NCBI GenBank assembly: GCA_900473205.1
Contig: UCLB01000001.1
Location: 248,001-312,000 of the forward strand
Direction of reading: 5' to 3'
From: Hyphomicrobiales bacterium
GTDB taxonomy: Bacteria; Pseudomonadota; Alphaproteobacteria; Rhizobiales; Rhizobiaceae
DNA length: 64,000 bases
Shown: positions 54,664 to 63,265 of the stretch, in pieces
Position numbering within the stretch: the first letter of the stretch is position 1
Layout: every line of letters begins with the position of its first letter
Translations under genes and position numbers: made by a program
Notes under the pieces: generated by a model
Seen by the model: only the letters and a program-made list of their open reading frames with translations
What the model was told of the DNA's origin: nothing
Databases searched by the model: none

Positions 54664-55383
54664 ATGAAAAGTCTTCTCAAGTTTACGGGCGTGTTGGCAC
54701 TGCTGGCATCGTCTGCTTCTGCCGCAGACCTTGCTGTTCAGAACGAGCCTGTCGTTGTCGCCAATCCCGGCGGTTTCTACCTCGGTACATTGAGCAGCCT
54801 GACATTTCTGGATGACACGGACTTTAGTGCGGTAGGTTCTGGCTTCAACACGGATTATGATCTCGGCACCTACAGCGCATTGAGAGCCGGTTACAGCTTT
54901 GGTTCATACGGGTTTGTTTCGCCGCGTCTTGAACTCGAAATCGGCTATGGCCGTGCGGATGTCGATGAGCATACGGTCGACGGCATCGGCGCTGGCGGTG
55001 GATCATTCGGCTCGGCCAGCACCATCCAGGGCTACGTCAACGGTTATCTCGATGTTCCAACCGGCACGGCAGTCACACCTTATCTAGGTGGCGGTGTTGG
55101 CGCCATGAACCTCAAGCTTCGTCGCCAGGGCACATCTGGCACCGGCGTTCAAATGAACGACGACGATACGAAGTTTGCCTATCATCTGGATGCGGGCGTT
55201 GGCATAGACCTCAGCACGATTTCGTTTTTGCGTGATACGAACCTCTTCACCAACACGACATTCGATATCGGCTATCGTTATACAGCGGCAAATGATTTCG
55301 ACTTCACCGCGAATGATGGCACGACATCAAGCACGGATTTTAACAGCCACGCAGTAACCGTCGGCTTCCGCCGCCAGTTCTGA
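54664..55383 (+). CDS. Outer-membrane beta-barrel protein (Omp25/Omp31-like)
   Basis: A 239-residue protein with a signal peptide (first 20 residues, ending at SASA-AD) and an eight-strand OmpA-type barrel. The strands alternate as in alphaproteobacterial Omp25/Omp31 proteins, with GGFYLGTLSSLTF at the start of the barrel, YLGGGVGAMNL in the middle and the C-terminal NSHAVTVGFRRQF ending in phenylalanine. Such proteins stabilise the outer membrane. The frame opens at 54523, but ATG 54664 starts the signal peptide. A 268-bp leader region precedes it. It stands alone. Confidence 0.87.
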   Translation: MKSLLKFTGVLALLASSASAADLAVQNEPVVVANPGGFYLGTLSSLTFLDDTDFSAVGSGFNTDYDLGTYSALRAGYSFGSYGFVSPRLELEIGYGRADVDEHTVDGIGAGGGSFGSASTIQGYVNGYLDVPTGTAVTPYLGGGVGAMNLKLRRQGTSGTGVQMNDDDTKFAYHLDAGVGIDLSTISFLRDTNLFTNTTFDIGYRYTAANDFDFTANDGTTSSTDFNSHAVTVGFRRQF

Positions 55384-55738
55384 TCAGGTGAGGGCCGCAC
55401 AGAGCGGCCCCACTTCGACTCTGTTGGTCGCCTCCGCCAGAAACCGATGCGCGATGGCCACCTGTACAGCGCCGTCGCCAAGCTCGACCGAACATTGCCC
55501 AACACGGCGCAAGGGAACGAAATTCCTCATTACATTCGGGATATTCCTTACATAGGCGCTCATAGCCACGGTCGATAGACGCGCCGAGCGCTCTGGCAGT
55601 GGTGAACCAAAGACGTCATCCAATATTCAAGAAAATGTCGGCAACATGTCACGGGACCTCGCTAGTACGTCGATGGTTTTGCTCGCTGCGACCGTCTCGT
55701 CCTTCACGACCAAGCCACATTTCTTGGGAAACTCTGTC
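55384..55738. other. Intergenic stretch before the sugar isomerase gene
   Basis: This 355-bp stretch begins with a stem-loop at 55392-55410 (terminator of the barrel gene). A minus-strand frame of 79 codons (55623-55384) has no clear ribosome binding site; part of it (RSARLSTVAMSAY) faintly resembles sugar-type repressors but is too short to call. I would not annotate it as a gene. The promoter of the isomerase must lie in the right part; no clear motif is visible. Confidence 0.5.
55392..55410 (+). terminator. Stem-loop after the barrel-protein gene
   Basis: GGGCCGC at 55392-55398 pairs perfectly with GCGGCCC at 55404-55410 around ACAGA, 8 bases after the stop. The T run is missing, but position and strength favour a transcription end. 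Confidence 0.6.
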
Positions 55739-56650
55739 ATGACCTCTATCATCTCTGCCGTAGGCTTTTGCAACGCCACTGGCCCTGGTGATGTCTCCAC
55801 ATTGGATTCGTCCTTGAGAATTATTGCTGACACTGGCGCAGACGCCTGTGAAATCGGCATTTACGGCGAGGAAATCATATCCGGTGGCCGCATCATCGAA
55901 GACCGCACGCAGCGTGTGACTGATATCGTCAAGCAATATGGCTTCAAAAAGTTGTCTCTGCATGGCCAGATAGTCTCGAACTTCATGGACCGCGAAAACC
56001 TGCATTTGCAAAAGAAGGTTGTGCGGGCGATGCTTGAACTGTGCGATCGGCTTGGTGCAGGTGTCCTTGTTCACCACTGTGGCCACGCCCAACTCACAGA
56101 TGGTGTGACGGGTGCAGATTTGGACCTGATGGAACGTGACGCGCTTTTCGAAATGGCCGAAATCGCGAAAAGTTACGGCGTGCGGATCGTACTGGAAAAC
56201 ATCTTCACCACCGAGCCTGGACAATACCGCCAGACGCCGCGTGAAGTCGCAGAAACTGTCAGAGCCGTTGGTCACGACAATCTCGCGGCATTGATCGATT
56301 TCAGCCACGCTTACATTGAAGCCACTTTCAAGGGCCTCGACTTTCGTGAGGAATTGCGCGCCATGGCCCCTGTAACGGGCCACTTACACGTTCATGACAG
56401 CTTTGGCCTGCCATATTCCATGAAGCAATTCTATCACCCCGCCGAAGCGACAGCCTTGGGTATCGGCGATCTCCATCTGCCAATTGGTTGGGGCGATATC
56501 CCCTGGGAAGACATTTTCTCCGAACTGACCTTCATGCCCGATACGACGCTTATCATGGAAATCGGAGCAGAGCGCTTTGCCGATCAGCAATCCGCGTGTT
56601 TGGAGCGTGCGCTCAAACTCGCGAATGCTGTAAACCGGCGGCAATCTTAG
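55739..56650 (+). CDS. TIM-barrel sugar isomerase/epimerase-like protein
   Basis: A 303-residue protein of the xylose isomerase-like TIM-barrel family (AP endonuclease 2 clan). Metal-ligand positions are visible: HHCGHA, Glu in VLENIF, Asp and His in DFSHAY, His in HLHVHDSFG, and Glu in LIMEIGAERF. Members epimerise or isomerise ketoses or act on inositol compounds. The frame opens at 55646; ATG 55739 (GGGAAA ahead, start MTSIISAVGF) is preferred because the preceding 31 residues are not family-like. No operon partner is present, so the substrate is open. Confidence 0.8.
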   Translation: MTSIISAVGFCNATGPGDVSTLDSSLRIIADTGADACEIGIYGEEIISGGRIIEDRTQRVTDIVKQYGFKKLSLHGQIVSNFMDRENLHLQKKVVRAMLELCDRLGAGVLVHHCGHAQLTDGVTGADLDLMERDALFEMAEIAKSYGVRIVLENIFTTEPGQYRQTPREVAETVRAVGHDNLAALIDFSHAYIEATFKGLDFREELRAMAPVTGHLHVHDSFGLPYSMKQFYHPAEATALGIGDLHLPIGWGDIPWEDIFSELTFMPDTTLIMEIGAERFADQQSACLERALKLANAVNRRQS

Positions 56651-56754
56651 TCCTGGTATTTGATGGCCAGTACGATTAGGGCTCGCTATCGGTGTTGCTT
56701 GGTGCCGGCGGTGTGATCAAGGTGTCTGCCATACAAGCTGTTGAACCCCCAACG

Positions 56755-57789
56755 CTAGTTGGAAAGCTCATAATATCGTGTCAAGTTCCCACCGAGGAAT
56801 GAGTTGGCGAGGGGGCGGTAGGACTTTGCGAGAGCCAGTGCGACGGTATCCTCCCGCAAAGAAAGATACGCTTCGAGCCAGGCGATCTGGAACGGCTTGA
56901 GCTTTTCCTTTCGTGTTTGGAAGCTTTGTTTGGTCCCGGCGATATCCGCGACGACTTCAGGATTAGCCAATGCGGCAATTGTGAAGTCTACAATCTTGTC
57001 GAGCTTGCCGTCACATACACCCAAGCTGTCCGGCTTTGAAGAGTGGAGAATACGGGCCGTCATTACGATTGGGGCGACGGCGTGTAGCTGATAGTGGAGC
57101 GCTTTGTCCTTTCGCTTCATCTCCTCCGGTAAGCTGCCGTCGGGATTTGCGGAGCATATCAGCATCTCATTTGTCTGCGCGCCCCAATCCAAAAGATTCT
57201 GCTGGCCGGTAATGGCCCCCACCTGTGCTGCTGCAAGACCTGCCCATGCCCGGTGATTGTTCCGAGAGGCCATGGGCGGAGCTTGCGTGTCAAAGTAGAC
57301 AATCTGCTTTTGCGTGAGAGCGACCAGCCATTGCTGAATGGAGCTGGTCTCCGTGGCAGATGGCTTTTCGACGGTCAGGGCTCGGGCATAGGCTGCCGAG
57401 ATACCGGCAATTCGGGAGGAAAGTGCAAGATGAGCATTCATGGTTTCGGCCTGGGTCAAAGCCCCAGCTTGCGCCCAGCCTGACAAGCTGCGAAAAATGC
57501 ACTTCGCAGCCGCGCTTGCTTTCTTTTCATCGAGTGTTTTGTTGGCCAAGTCCGCCAAATTACGAATGAAGCCATCGATGGGTGCGAGCGATTTTTCGAC
57601 CTCAGCGTTTAGCTTCTCATCGATTTCCGAACGGGATTTATCATCATCCTTGTATCGGGAAGGCAAATCGATATTTACGATCGGCTTCGTTGCTGCGGGG
57701 CAGTCGTCTGCTGCGAAGACATGGGTTTGGAAAAAGCAGGTGCTTAGACCCAAGGCGAGTGCCGCATATTTGAGGAAAAATCCTGTCAT
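56755..57789 (-). CDS. AlgL-like alginate lyase (PL5) homologue
   Basis: A 344-residue exported protein with a signal peptide (about 28 residues, ending at HVFA-AD). It is recognised as a PL5 relative by RNNHRAW (His179) and by DGSLPEEMKRKDKALHY, the region holding the catalytic Tyr233-equivalent; AlgL has NNHxxW and DGFLPxEMKR in the same order. AlgL trims polymannuronate in the periplasm and clears misdirected polymer. The frame opens at TTG 57804, but ATG 57789 has GAGGAA ahead. It ends a six-gene minus-strand set of acetylation and export-type genes. Confidence 0.8.
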   Translation of the reverse strand: MTGFFLKYAALALGLSTCFFQTHVFAADDCPAATKPIVNIDLPSRYKDDDKSRSEIDEKLNAEVEKSLAPIDGFIRNLADLANKTLDEKKASAAAKCIFRSLSGWAQAGALTQAETMNAHLALSSRIAGISAAYARALTVEKPSATETSSIQQWLVALTQKQIVYFDTQAPPMASRNNHRAWAGLAAAQVGAITGQQNLLDWGAQTNEMLICSANPDGSLPEEMKRKDKALHYQLHAVAPIVMTARILHSSKPDSLGVCDGKLDKIVDFTIAALANPEVVADIAGTKQSFQTRKEKLKPFQIAWLEAYLSLREDTVALALAKSYRPLANSFLGGNLTRYYELSN

Positions 57790-57800
57790 ATTTCTATTCC

Positions 57801-60536
57801 TCAATTGATCTTCGCGTTCATGCCCACCAGCATTTCTGCGGCTTCGTCACTTCCAAGGTCGGATGCTTTGCGCAGCCAGACCCGAGCCTCATCCAGAGAA
57901 ACCGGCCCGCCAATGCCATAGGCGTGATTTCGGGCAAGGATCAACATTGCAGGCACATCATTGAAGTTTGCCGCTGTCGCGAGCAGCATTTGCGCCTGTT
58001 TGAAGTCTTCTCCGGGCCTCGGTTCCGTCACAATAAACTTTGCATATTCTCTCATACCACCCGGATCTCCGCTATCTGCAGCAGCTTTATAAATACTGTG
58101 CAGATCGATTTTCGAAAGGATGAGAGATTTCACCGGTGTGTTCATTTTCTTGATGCGTGCAACTCGTTCATAAAGCTGGTCAGGCGTCGCATTCTTGATC
58201 GATGACAGAACGACGCTGGCGGCCTTGTCCTTCGAGTAACTCTTCTTGGCGGGATCGGAGTAATGGCTCAAAAGAACCATTTCCGCTTTCATGTCGCCAA
58301 AGCGTACGGCATCTTCGTAAAGAGCGAGAGCTTTATCGGGAATGTCCTTGCCCTGACCGTCCGATGCAACGTCGCCAAGAAGTCTGAACCGCCAACCGCG
58401 GCGTTCGGTCAGTTCTGCCGCGACACGCATCCAGCTGTCAGCCTTTGCGCGGTCAATCGGGCCGTAGGCTTTCGCCAAAGCAAAGGCATTTTCGAAGTTA
58501 CAGTCCATAATGGATGAAGCCATTGATAGAAGGCGGCTTTGTTCACCGACAGAGCCTTCGGCCTCTGCCGCAAACATCAAGGCGGCAGCGTCTCCATTGG
58601 TCGAAATGACCCTTGCATATTGTGCATATACGCTACTTGTCCCCCGTAAAGAGGCAAGCGCGCGCATTGCGCGGCCGTTGCCCACTGCGCTTGCTTTTTC
58701 AAGGTAGTTCAGTGCCAGTTTTCTCAGCGTCTCATTTTCGGGAAGGTTTGCAATAACTGCATTTGCAGAGGCAACCTGAGTGGCGATCGATCCGGTCTCC
58801 GCTGCCGAAACATACAGTTTCAGCGCTTCCTGGGTCATTTTGTCGTTTGTCGCTGCAGCCAGCAACAGCTTGGCATGGCCGATCCCAGCATCGCCATCTG
58901 CAACGACCTTGGCTGTCCATTCCTTCAGCGTAGCCTCATCCGCGCGGGTCGATTTGAGATAATAGAGATAAGCGGCCAACGCATCGGCGCGACCATAAAG
59001 GGCCTCGGACTGCAAGGCTGCTATTTCAACAGCATCGGGGCGACGTACCAGCTTTACGATGCGCCAGAGGGGCCAGTTCGCGGCAGCATCCTCGTCGTTC
59101 ATTTGCTGCCACTTGGCTGCTTCCTGAAAATCAGGCCCACCTGGTCTGCGGCAAAGATAGGCGGCTTTCAGATCGTTGACGGTGCCGGTGACGCCATAAT
59201 TTTCGAGCACTGAACGAAGCAGGTTGGTCGCCTCGTTGAAGCGGCCCGGTTCATCGACGTGTCGCAGACGCATTTCGGCAAGGCTATGCATGGATGTTAC
59301 ATCCCGCAGCTTTGCGCCCTGTTCAAACAGAGCGGTTGCTTCGGCCTCACCAGCCCATTGTCCATTCTTTTCCAGAGTCAGATTTCCAAGCCGGGAAAAT
59401 GCCCATGCGGGAGGTTGAGGCAACTCCGAAAGCTTTCGCAATGTTTCCTCATATGCCTGGATGGAGCGGAGATCGTCAGTATCGGCTCTGTAAAGGGCGG
59501 CAAGATGCGTCAGGCTGGCGCGATTGCCCTCATCCGCAGCCTTGATGAAATACTCTCGGGCCAGCGCTTCGTCCTTTGTGACAATGGCGCCCGCATTGTA
59601 AATCTTGGCCAGTTCCACCATCGCCGGTATCATGCCGTGGTCGGCAGCCATTTTTAGATAACGCAGCAGAATGTCGTTATCCTTTTCGATGGCCGTGCTT
59701 TCCATATGGTAGCGGGCCACTTTCCAGGCAGCCGTCCCATCACCCAAATCCGCGGCAACCCTCAGCCATGCCTCAGCAATGCGTCGATCTGCCGCGACGA
59801 CTTCACCCTTTTCGAATTCTCGCGCGATACGCCCAATACGCTCGCAAATTCTGTCGTCCAGCTTGCCGACCATGGAACCCAGCGCCATGGTGATGGCCAA
59901 TGACGGCTCCATATCCCAGCCGGGTGTGGACTTTCCATCCAGTTGCGCCTTCGCCAGCGTCAGCAACGCATCGGCATGGCCGTTCGACGCTGCCCGCACG
60001 AGCAATTTTTCGACTGCCTCTTGCCCGCCTTGATCCTTGACGATGCCACTCGCGATAAGGTCTGCCGCCATCTTCATTTCACGCGCAGACATGCCATTGC
60101 CAAGCTCGAAAAGCTTTTTCAGAAGGCCTGACTGCTCAAGCTCTGCGATTTTACTGGCTCGCAAATAGAGCGAGATGCGTTCCGCCATGACGTCATTGGC
60201 AGAGAGGTCGTTTCGCTCACCCAGGCGCTCAATCATATTATCGACAATCTGGAAATTGCGCGTCGCATCCATGTCGCGCAGGCGCTGGGCCTCACGCAGG
60301 ATAATCCAGCCTTTCGTGTTCGGTAGCGTCTTTTGGTCCCAGGATGTCCAGCGCTTCGAGATATCGTCATCGGTCGCGCGTTGGATGCAGATATTTGCTG
60401 GCTCCACTGCCGGGGGCAGAAACTCGATTTTAAGCGGCTCTGACACCGCCGCCCACGCACTCGTGCTTGAGAAAGCCAACAGGGCAGAGGAAAGCAGGAG
60501 GCCGATAGCGCCACGGTTTTTGGGAGAAAAGGACAT
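57801..60536 (-). CDS. Exported Sel1-repeat protein of the alginate-like cluster
   Basis: A 911-residue protein with a signal peptide ending near SAWAAVS and no lipobox cysteine. The remaining length is Sel1/TPR-like helical repeats; clear copies are AASNGHADALLTLAKAQLDG, MAADHGMIPAMVELAKIYNAG and AADEGNRASLTHLAALY. In alginate systems the Sel1-type protein AlgK scaffolds the export apparatus, but AlgK is about half this length and is a lipoprotein, so this is only a functional analogue. Two ATGs lie in tandem (60539 and 60536); the second has better spacing from AGGAGG. It lies between the AlgF-like and AlgL-like genes. Confidence 0.8.
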   Translation of the reverse strand: MSFSPKNRGAIGLLLSSALLAFSSTSAWAAVSEPLKIEFLPPAVEPANICIQRATDDDISKRWTSWDQKTLPNTKGWIILREAQRLRDMDATRNFQIVDNMIERLGERNDLSANDVMAERISLYLRASKIAELEQSGLLKKLFELGNGMSAREMKMAADLIASGIVKDQGGQEAVEKLLVRAASNGHADALLTLAKAQLDGKSTPGWDMEPSLAITMALGSMVGKLDDRICERIGRIAREFEKGEVVAADRRIAEAWLRVAADLGDGTAAWKVARYHMESTAIEKDNDILLRYLKMAADHGMIPAMVELAKIYNAGAIVTKDEALAREYFIKAADEGNRASLTHLAALYRADTDDLRSIQAYEETLRKLSELPQPPAWAFSRLGNLTLEKNGQWAGEAEATALFEQGAKLRDVTSMHSLAEMRLRHVDEPGRFNEATNLLRSVLENYGVTGTVNDLKAAYLCRRPGGPDFQEAAKWQQMNDEDAAANWPLWRIVKLVRRPDAVEIAALQSEALYGRADALAAYLYYLKSTRADEATLKEWTAKVVADGDAGIGHAKLLLAAATNDKMTQEALKLYVSAAETGSIATQVASANAVIANLPENETLRKLALNYLEKASAVGNGRAMRALASLRGTSSVYAQYARVISTNGDAAALMFAAEAEGSVGEQSRLLSMASSIMDCNFENAFALAKAYGPIDRAKADSWMRVAAELTERRGWRFRLLGDVASDGQGKDIPDKALALYEDAVRFGDMKAEMVLLSHYSDPAKKSYSKDKAASVVLSSIKNATPDQLYERVARIKKMNTPVKSLILSKIDLHSIYKAAADSGDPGGMREYAKFIVTEPRPGEDFKQAQMLLATAANFNDVPAMLILARNHAYGIGGPVSLDEARVWLRKASDLGSDEAAEMLVGMNAKIN

Positions 60537-60545
60537 CATGGCCTC

Positions 60546-61172
60546 CTATCGCTGCAAAAGGTTGTTTTCGAGTGCGACGGCGCTGTAGCGACCGTCTGCA
60601 CCGCTGATGACAATGGAGTAGGCCGCCTTGCGCTTGAGATCGATCGTCTCCGTCGTTGCAATGGCAGCACCGTCTTTCTGTATCTCAAAGGACAGTGACA
60701 GCGGCGCTTTTAACGCCACATCCTTGCTTTCACCGGCTGCCACGCCTTTGAGCGCTACGGCCTTTGCTGCTGGAACAAACAGGTCGACGCTGGCTAGGTC
60801 ACTGAGATTGTAGAGGTAAAGCTGTGCCTTGGCGGGATCGTTCTTGACCGCGTCACTAAAGACCCGCTCACCGGTTCCCCCCATCGTCATCGTGTAATAT
60901 TTGCCCGGTTCGACCGTCATGACCCTGCTTTGTCCGCCAGAGGACACCTCGACGGAGCCGGCATCCACATTCACATAGGGCGAGACGCCTTGCGTCGGTG
61001 GCACCGGCTTTCCACCAATCGTGGCAGATTGCTGATCAAAGCTGACAACCCGCACGAATGAGGCCTTGGGATCGGCCGCCTTGCCGTATAGTCCGGCATC
61101 CTGTGCATACCCGGCGGTAACTGTGAAACCTGCGACCAGTACGGCTATCGAAAACGTCGTTTTATGGTTCAT
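60546..61172 (-). CDS. AlgF-like alginate O-acetylation protein
   Basis: A 208-residue exported protein with a signal peptide (about 23 residues, ending GYAQD). It is recognised as AlgF-like by DAGLYGKAADPKASFVRVV after the signal, two beta-sandwich domains and the conserved YLYNLSDLASVDLFVP. AlgF is a periplasmic adaptor needed for O-acetylation of alginate. Its start lies one base after the stop of the AlgX-like gene. AlgF relatives also occur in acetylated-cellulose systems (WssG), so the polymer is not fixed by this gene. Confidence 0.82.
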   Translation of the reverse strand: MNHKTTFSIAVLVAGFTVTAGYAQDAGLYGKAADPKASFVRVVSFDQQSATIGGKPVPPTQGVSPYVNVDAGSVEVSSGGQSRVMTVEPGKYYTMTMGGTGERVFSDAVKNDPAKAQLYLYNLSDLASVDLFVPAAKAVALKGVAAGESKDVALKAPLSLSFEIQKDGAAIATTETIDLKRKAAYSIVISGADGRYSAVALENNLLQR

Positions 61173-61173
61173 A

Positions 61174-62508
61174 TCAGTTGTCCTTTGTGCTGGCCGAGTG
61201 GCAAATGCTCACACCGGCGCTTTCGGGAGACAGGGTGTCGAATGTGATTTGGACGTTCTTGACCGATTTGGATCTGGCATCGAAGGGGAAGTAATAGCGC
61301 CCGCTTGATGCTGCGCGAGCAGGACGTGAAATCTGCGTTTCGATGACGTCACCGTCTTCAAGTCCAACACGGAGCATGGCTGAACGGCTGTTCTCATTCC
61401 CGGCATAGGCCAGGATGACGGACGGGCCTTCAAGGCTTTCGGGCTTTAGCGCCACATCGAGTACGTTTGCGGTTGAGGTGGAGAATGTCGGTGATGCCTC
61501 GCCATCGCAAACTTTGACTGCGGCGGCGGCAAGCTCGCGCAAGGGCGCATCTCCAAATTTGCCGAGATTGTTGTAGATCGGGTTTTCCCAGATCAGAAAG
61601 CGGGGCCGCTTCTCTGCAAAATTAGCGGAAGTTATGTAAGCGGTGATGGAACCGAACTGGTTTCCGCCTGAGACAGCATAATTGTTGACGGATGTTCCCA
61701 GTTCCTGGGAAAGGAAGCCTGCAAAATTGGCTGGAGCGAGATCGGAAAAGCTCGTGCCGACAAGCGCAACCTGTTCGCCCTGATCTGTATTGCCGAAGAT
61801 ATCAAGCTGCGCGCCACCCGAGGCTATGACTTCCGTCGTTTCGAACGCGTCCATTTCAGCAGCTGGCAAAGACGACACGCAGGACGCCTGCAAAAAGCGG
61901 CGCATGGTGGAAATGATCTGCTGGCGACCGGCCGACTTTGTTTCAAAAGCTGCGGTCTGCAAGCCTTCTGCGCCCGGCAAGGCTTTTATCGTGGCGGCCA
62001 CTTCGTTTGCGGCAGCTTGCGCGCCCCATGCTGTCCAGTGGAAATCTGCTTGTAAAAAAGGAGGGTGCTTTCGGTCATTGTTTTGCAGCGCTTTTAGGAC
62101 ATCAACCGTCACGACGCCATTGCGGCGCAACTTAGCGAGCGTCTCGTCATAGGCAACCTTGGCGATATCGTAATTGAAGCCCAACTCGTAGGTGCGGTCC
62201 GGCAAATATTGCGACATTGTCAGGCTTTTTGTGGGGATCGGCACATAGATCAGCGTGGTGCCGTTGGCCTCCAATGCCCGTGCCACTTCGGCAAGTTGCT
62301 TTGCCGTATGCTCACCTAGTTGATGCTGCATTCTGATGTCTGCGAGAACGCGAAAAAAATATCCGTCCTTGCCTTCCACCGATGCAACAAGCGGGTCTTC
62401 TTCCAAGCCGGTGCAGCCGAAGTCAGAGGCTATGACCGGAGACGAGAACAAAGCCATGCACATCAAAGACACGATGAGGGGCGTATGAAGGTTCAAGATA
62501 CTACTCAT
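61174..62508 (-). CDS. AlgX-like periplasmic O-acetyltransferase
   Basis: A 444-residue exported SGNH-type acetyltransferase. The signal peptide ends near residue 28 (SPVIAS). Catalytic residues are visible: Asp155 and His157 in QADFHWTAWGAQ and Ser253 in LVGTSFSD. The order and spacing match AlgX, and a C-terminal beta domain (about 345-440) occupies the position of AlgX's carbohydrate-binding module. AlgX binds alginate and transfers acetyl groups to it. ATG 62508 overlaps the end of the repeat-protein gene upstream, so translation is coupled. A WssF-type role on cellulose is the main alternative. Confidence 0.83.
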   Translation of the reverse strand: MSSILNLHTPLIVSLMCMALFSSPVIASDFGCTGLEEDPLVASVEGKDGYFFRVLADIRMQHQLGEHTAKQLAEVARALEANGTTLIYVPIPTKSLTMSQYLPDRTYELGFNYDIAKVAYDETLAKLRRNGVVTVDVLKALQNNDRKHPPFLQADFHWTAWGAQAAANEVAATIKALPGAEGLQTAAFETKSAGRQQIISTMRRFLQASCVSSLPAAEMDAFETTEVIASGGAQLDIFGNTDQGEQVALVGTSFSDLAPANFAGFLSQELGTSVNNYAVSGGNQFGSITAYITSANFAEKRPRFLIWENPIYNNLGKFGDAPLRELAAAAVKVCDGEASPTFSTSTANVLDVALKPESLEGPSVILAYAGNENSRSAMLRVGLEDGDVIETQISRPARAASSGRYYFPFDARSKSVKNVQITFDTLSPESAGVSICHSASTKDN

Positions 62509-63265
62509 TCATGTCTCCAGACTTCGGTGTTTCCGTTGCCGCAGCGGAAGCAAGCTTACGCCGAAGCGCACCGGCCACACTCTGGGTCTTCAAGTCGCTG
62601 GAGCGTTCGGCAACCACCAGATAAGCTTCGATCTCATTACGCTTGGTCGTCATGCCGCTGGTCGAGATAAGGCTGATTGCCTCTTCCAATGCGGCAGTGG
62701 CATTGCCGCGATGGGCGGCATTGGCGCGGAACTCAGCATATTTTGCCGGACTGTTTTCGAAGGGCGTGCCGGAGCGATACGCGGACATAAGCCCCTCGAA
62801 CGCCGCCTCATCACCGCGTGCTGCATGGGCCCGCAAGGCGGCTTCAGCCGCAGCAAGACGTTTCTGATTGGCAGGTTCAGGCTGGATTTTGCGCACCAGT
62901 GCCACAAGCGGCTTGATGGCTCCTGATCGACCGGCAGCGGCAGCCATCGTAAAATAGTGCAAGGAATCCTTTGCAAGTTCCGGCTTTTGATAAAGCTGCT
63001 TGGCAACAAGCAAGGCTGCGAGACTATCGCCGCGATCCGCCAGGACCTGAAGTTGTCGATAGGATATACGCTGGTTTTTGACCATGCGCTTGCGCGCATC
63101 ACGCAATTCCGGTGTGGGAAGCTGGTCCGTGCGGGTAATGCCGGAGATGAAACCAACCTTCCGGCGCGGCTGCGCATCGCCGTCTGACACTGCTCCTAAA
63201 ATCATGACAGATGTCAGGACTACAAAGCCGCAAATCCTGATGAGTGAGATGTCAAAGCTTTGCAT
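62501..63265 (-). CDS. Small exported repeat protein of the alginate-like cluster
   Basis: A 254-residue protein with an N-terminal hydrophobic signal (ICGFVVLTSVMILGAVSDGDAQ) and helical repeats of the Sel1/TPR type (AALLVAKQLYQKPELAKDSL). It may play a scaffold role like AlgK. ATG 63265 is chosen because AGGAGG lies 6 bases before it; the frame to 63310 runs into the upstream gene. It overlaps its neighbours at both ends, so it is an integral part of the operon. Confidence 0.72.
   Translation of the reverse strand: MQSFDISLIRICGFVVLTSVMILGAVSDGDAQPRRKVGFISGITRTDQLPTPELRDARKRMVKNQRISYRQLQVLADRGDSLAALLVAKQLYQKPELAKDSLHYFTMAAAAGRSGAIKPLVALVRKIQPEPANQKRLAAAEAALRAHAARGDEAAFEGLMSAYRSGTPFENSPAKYAEFRANAAHRGNATAALEEAISLISTSGMTTKRNEIEAYLVVAERSSDLKTQSVAGALRRKLASAAATETPKSGDMNE

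Noticed and set aside
55384-55623. 79-codon minus-strand frame, faintly repressor-like
   Set aside because: Too short, no ribosome binding site, and its 3' end is encoded by the terminator hairpin of the barrel gene. A remnant is possible but cannot be supported.
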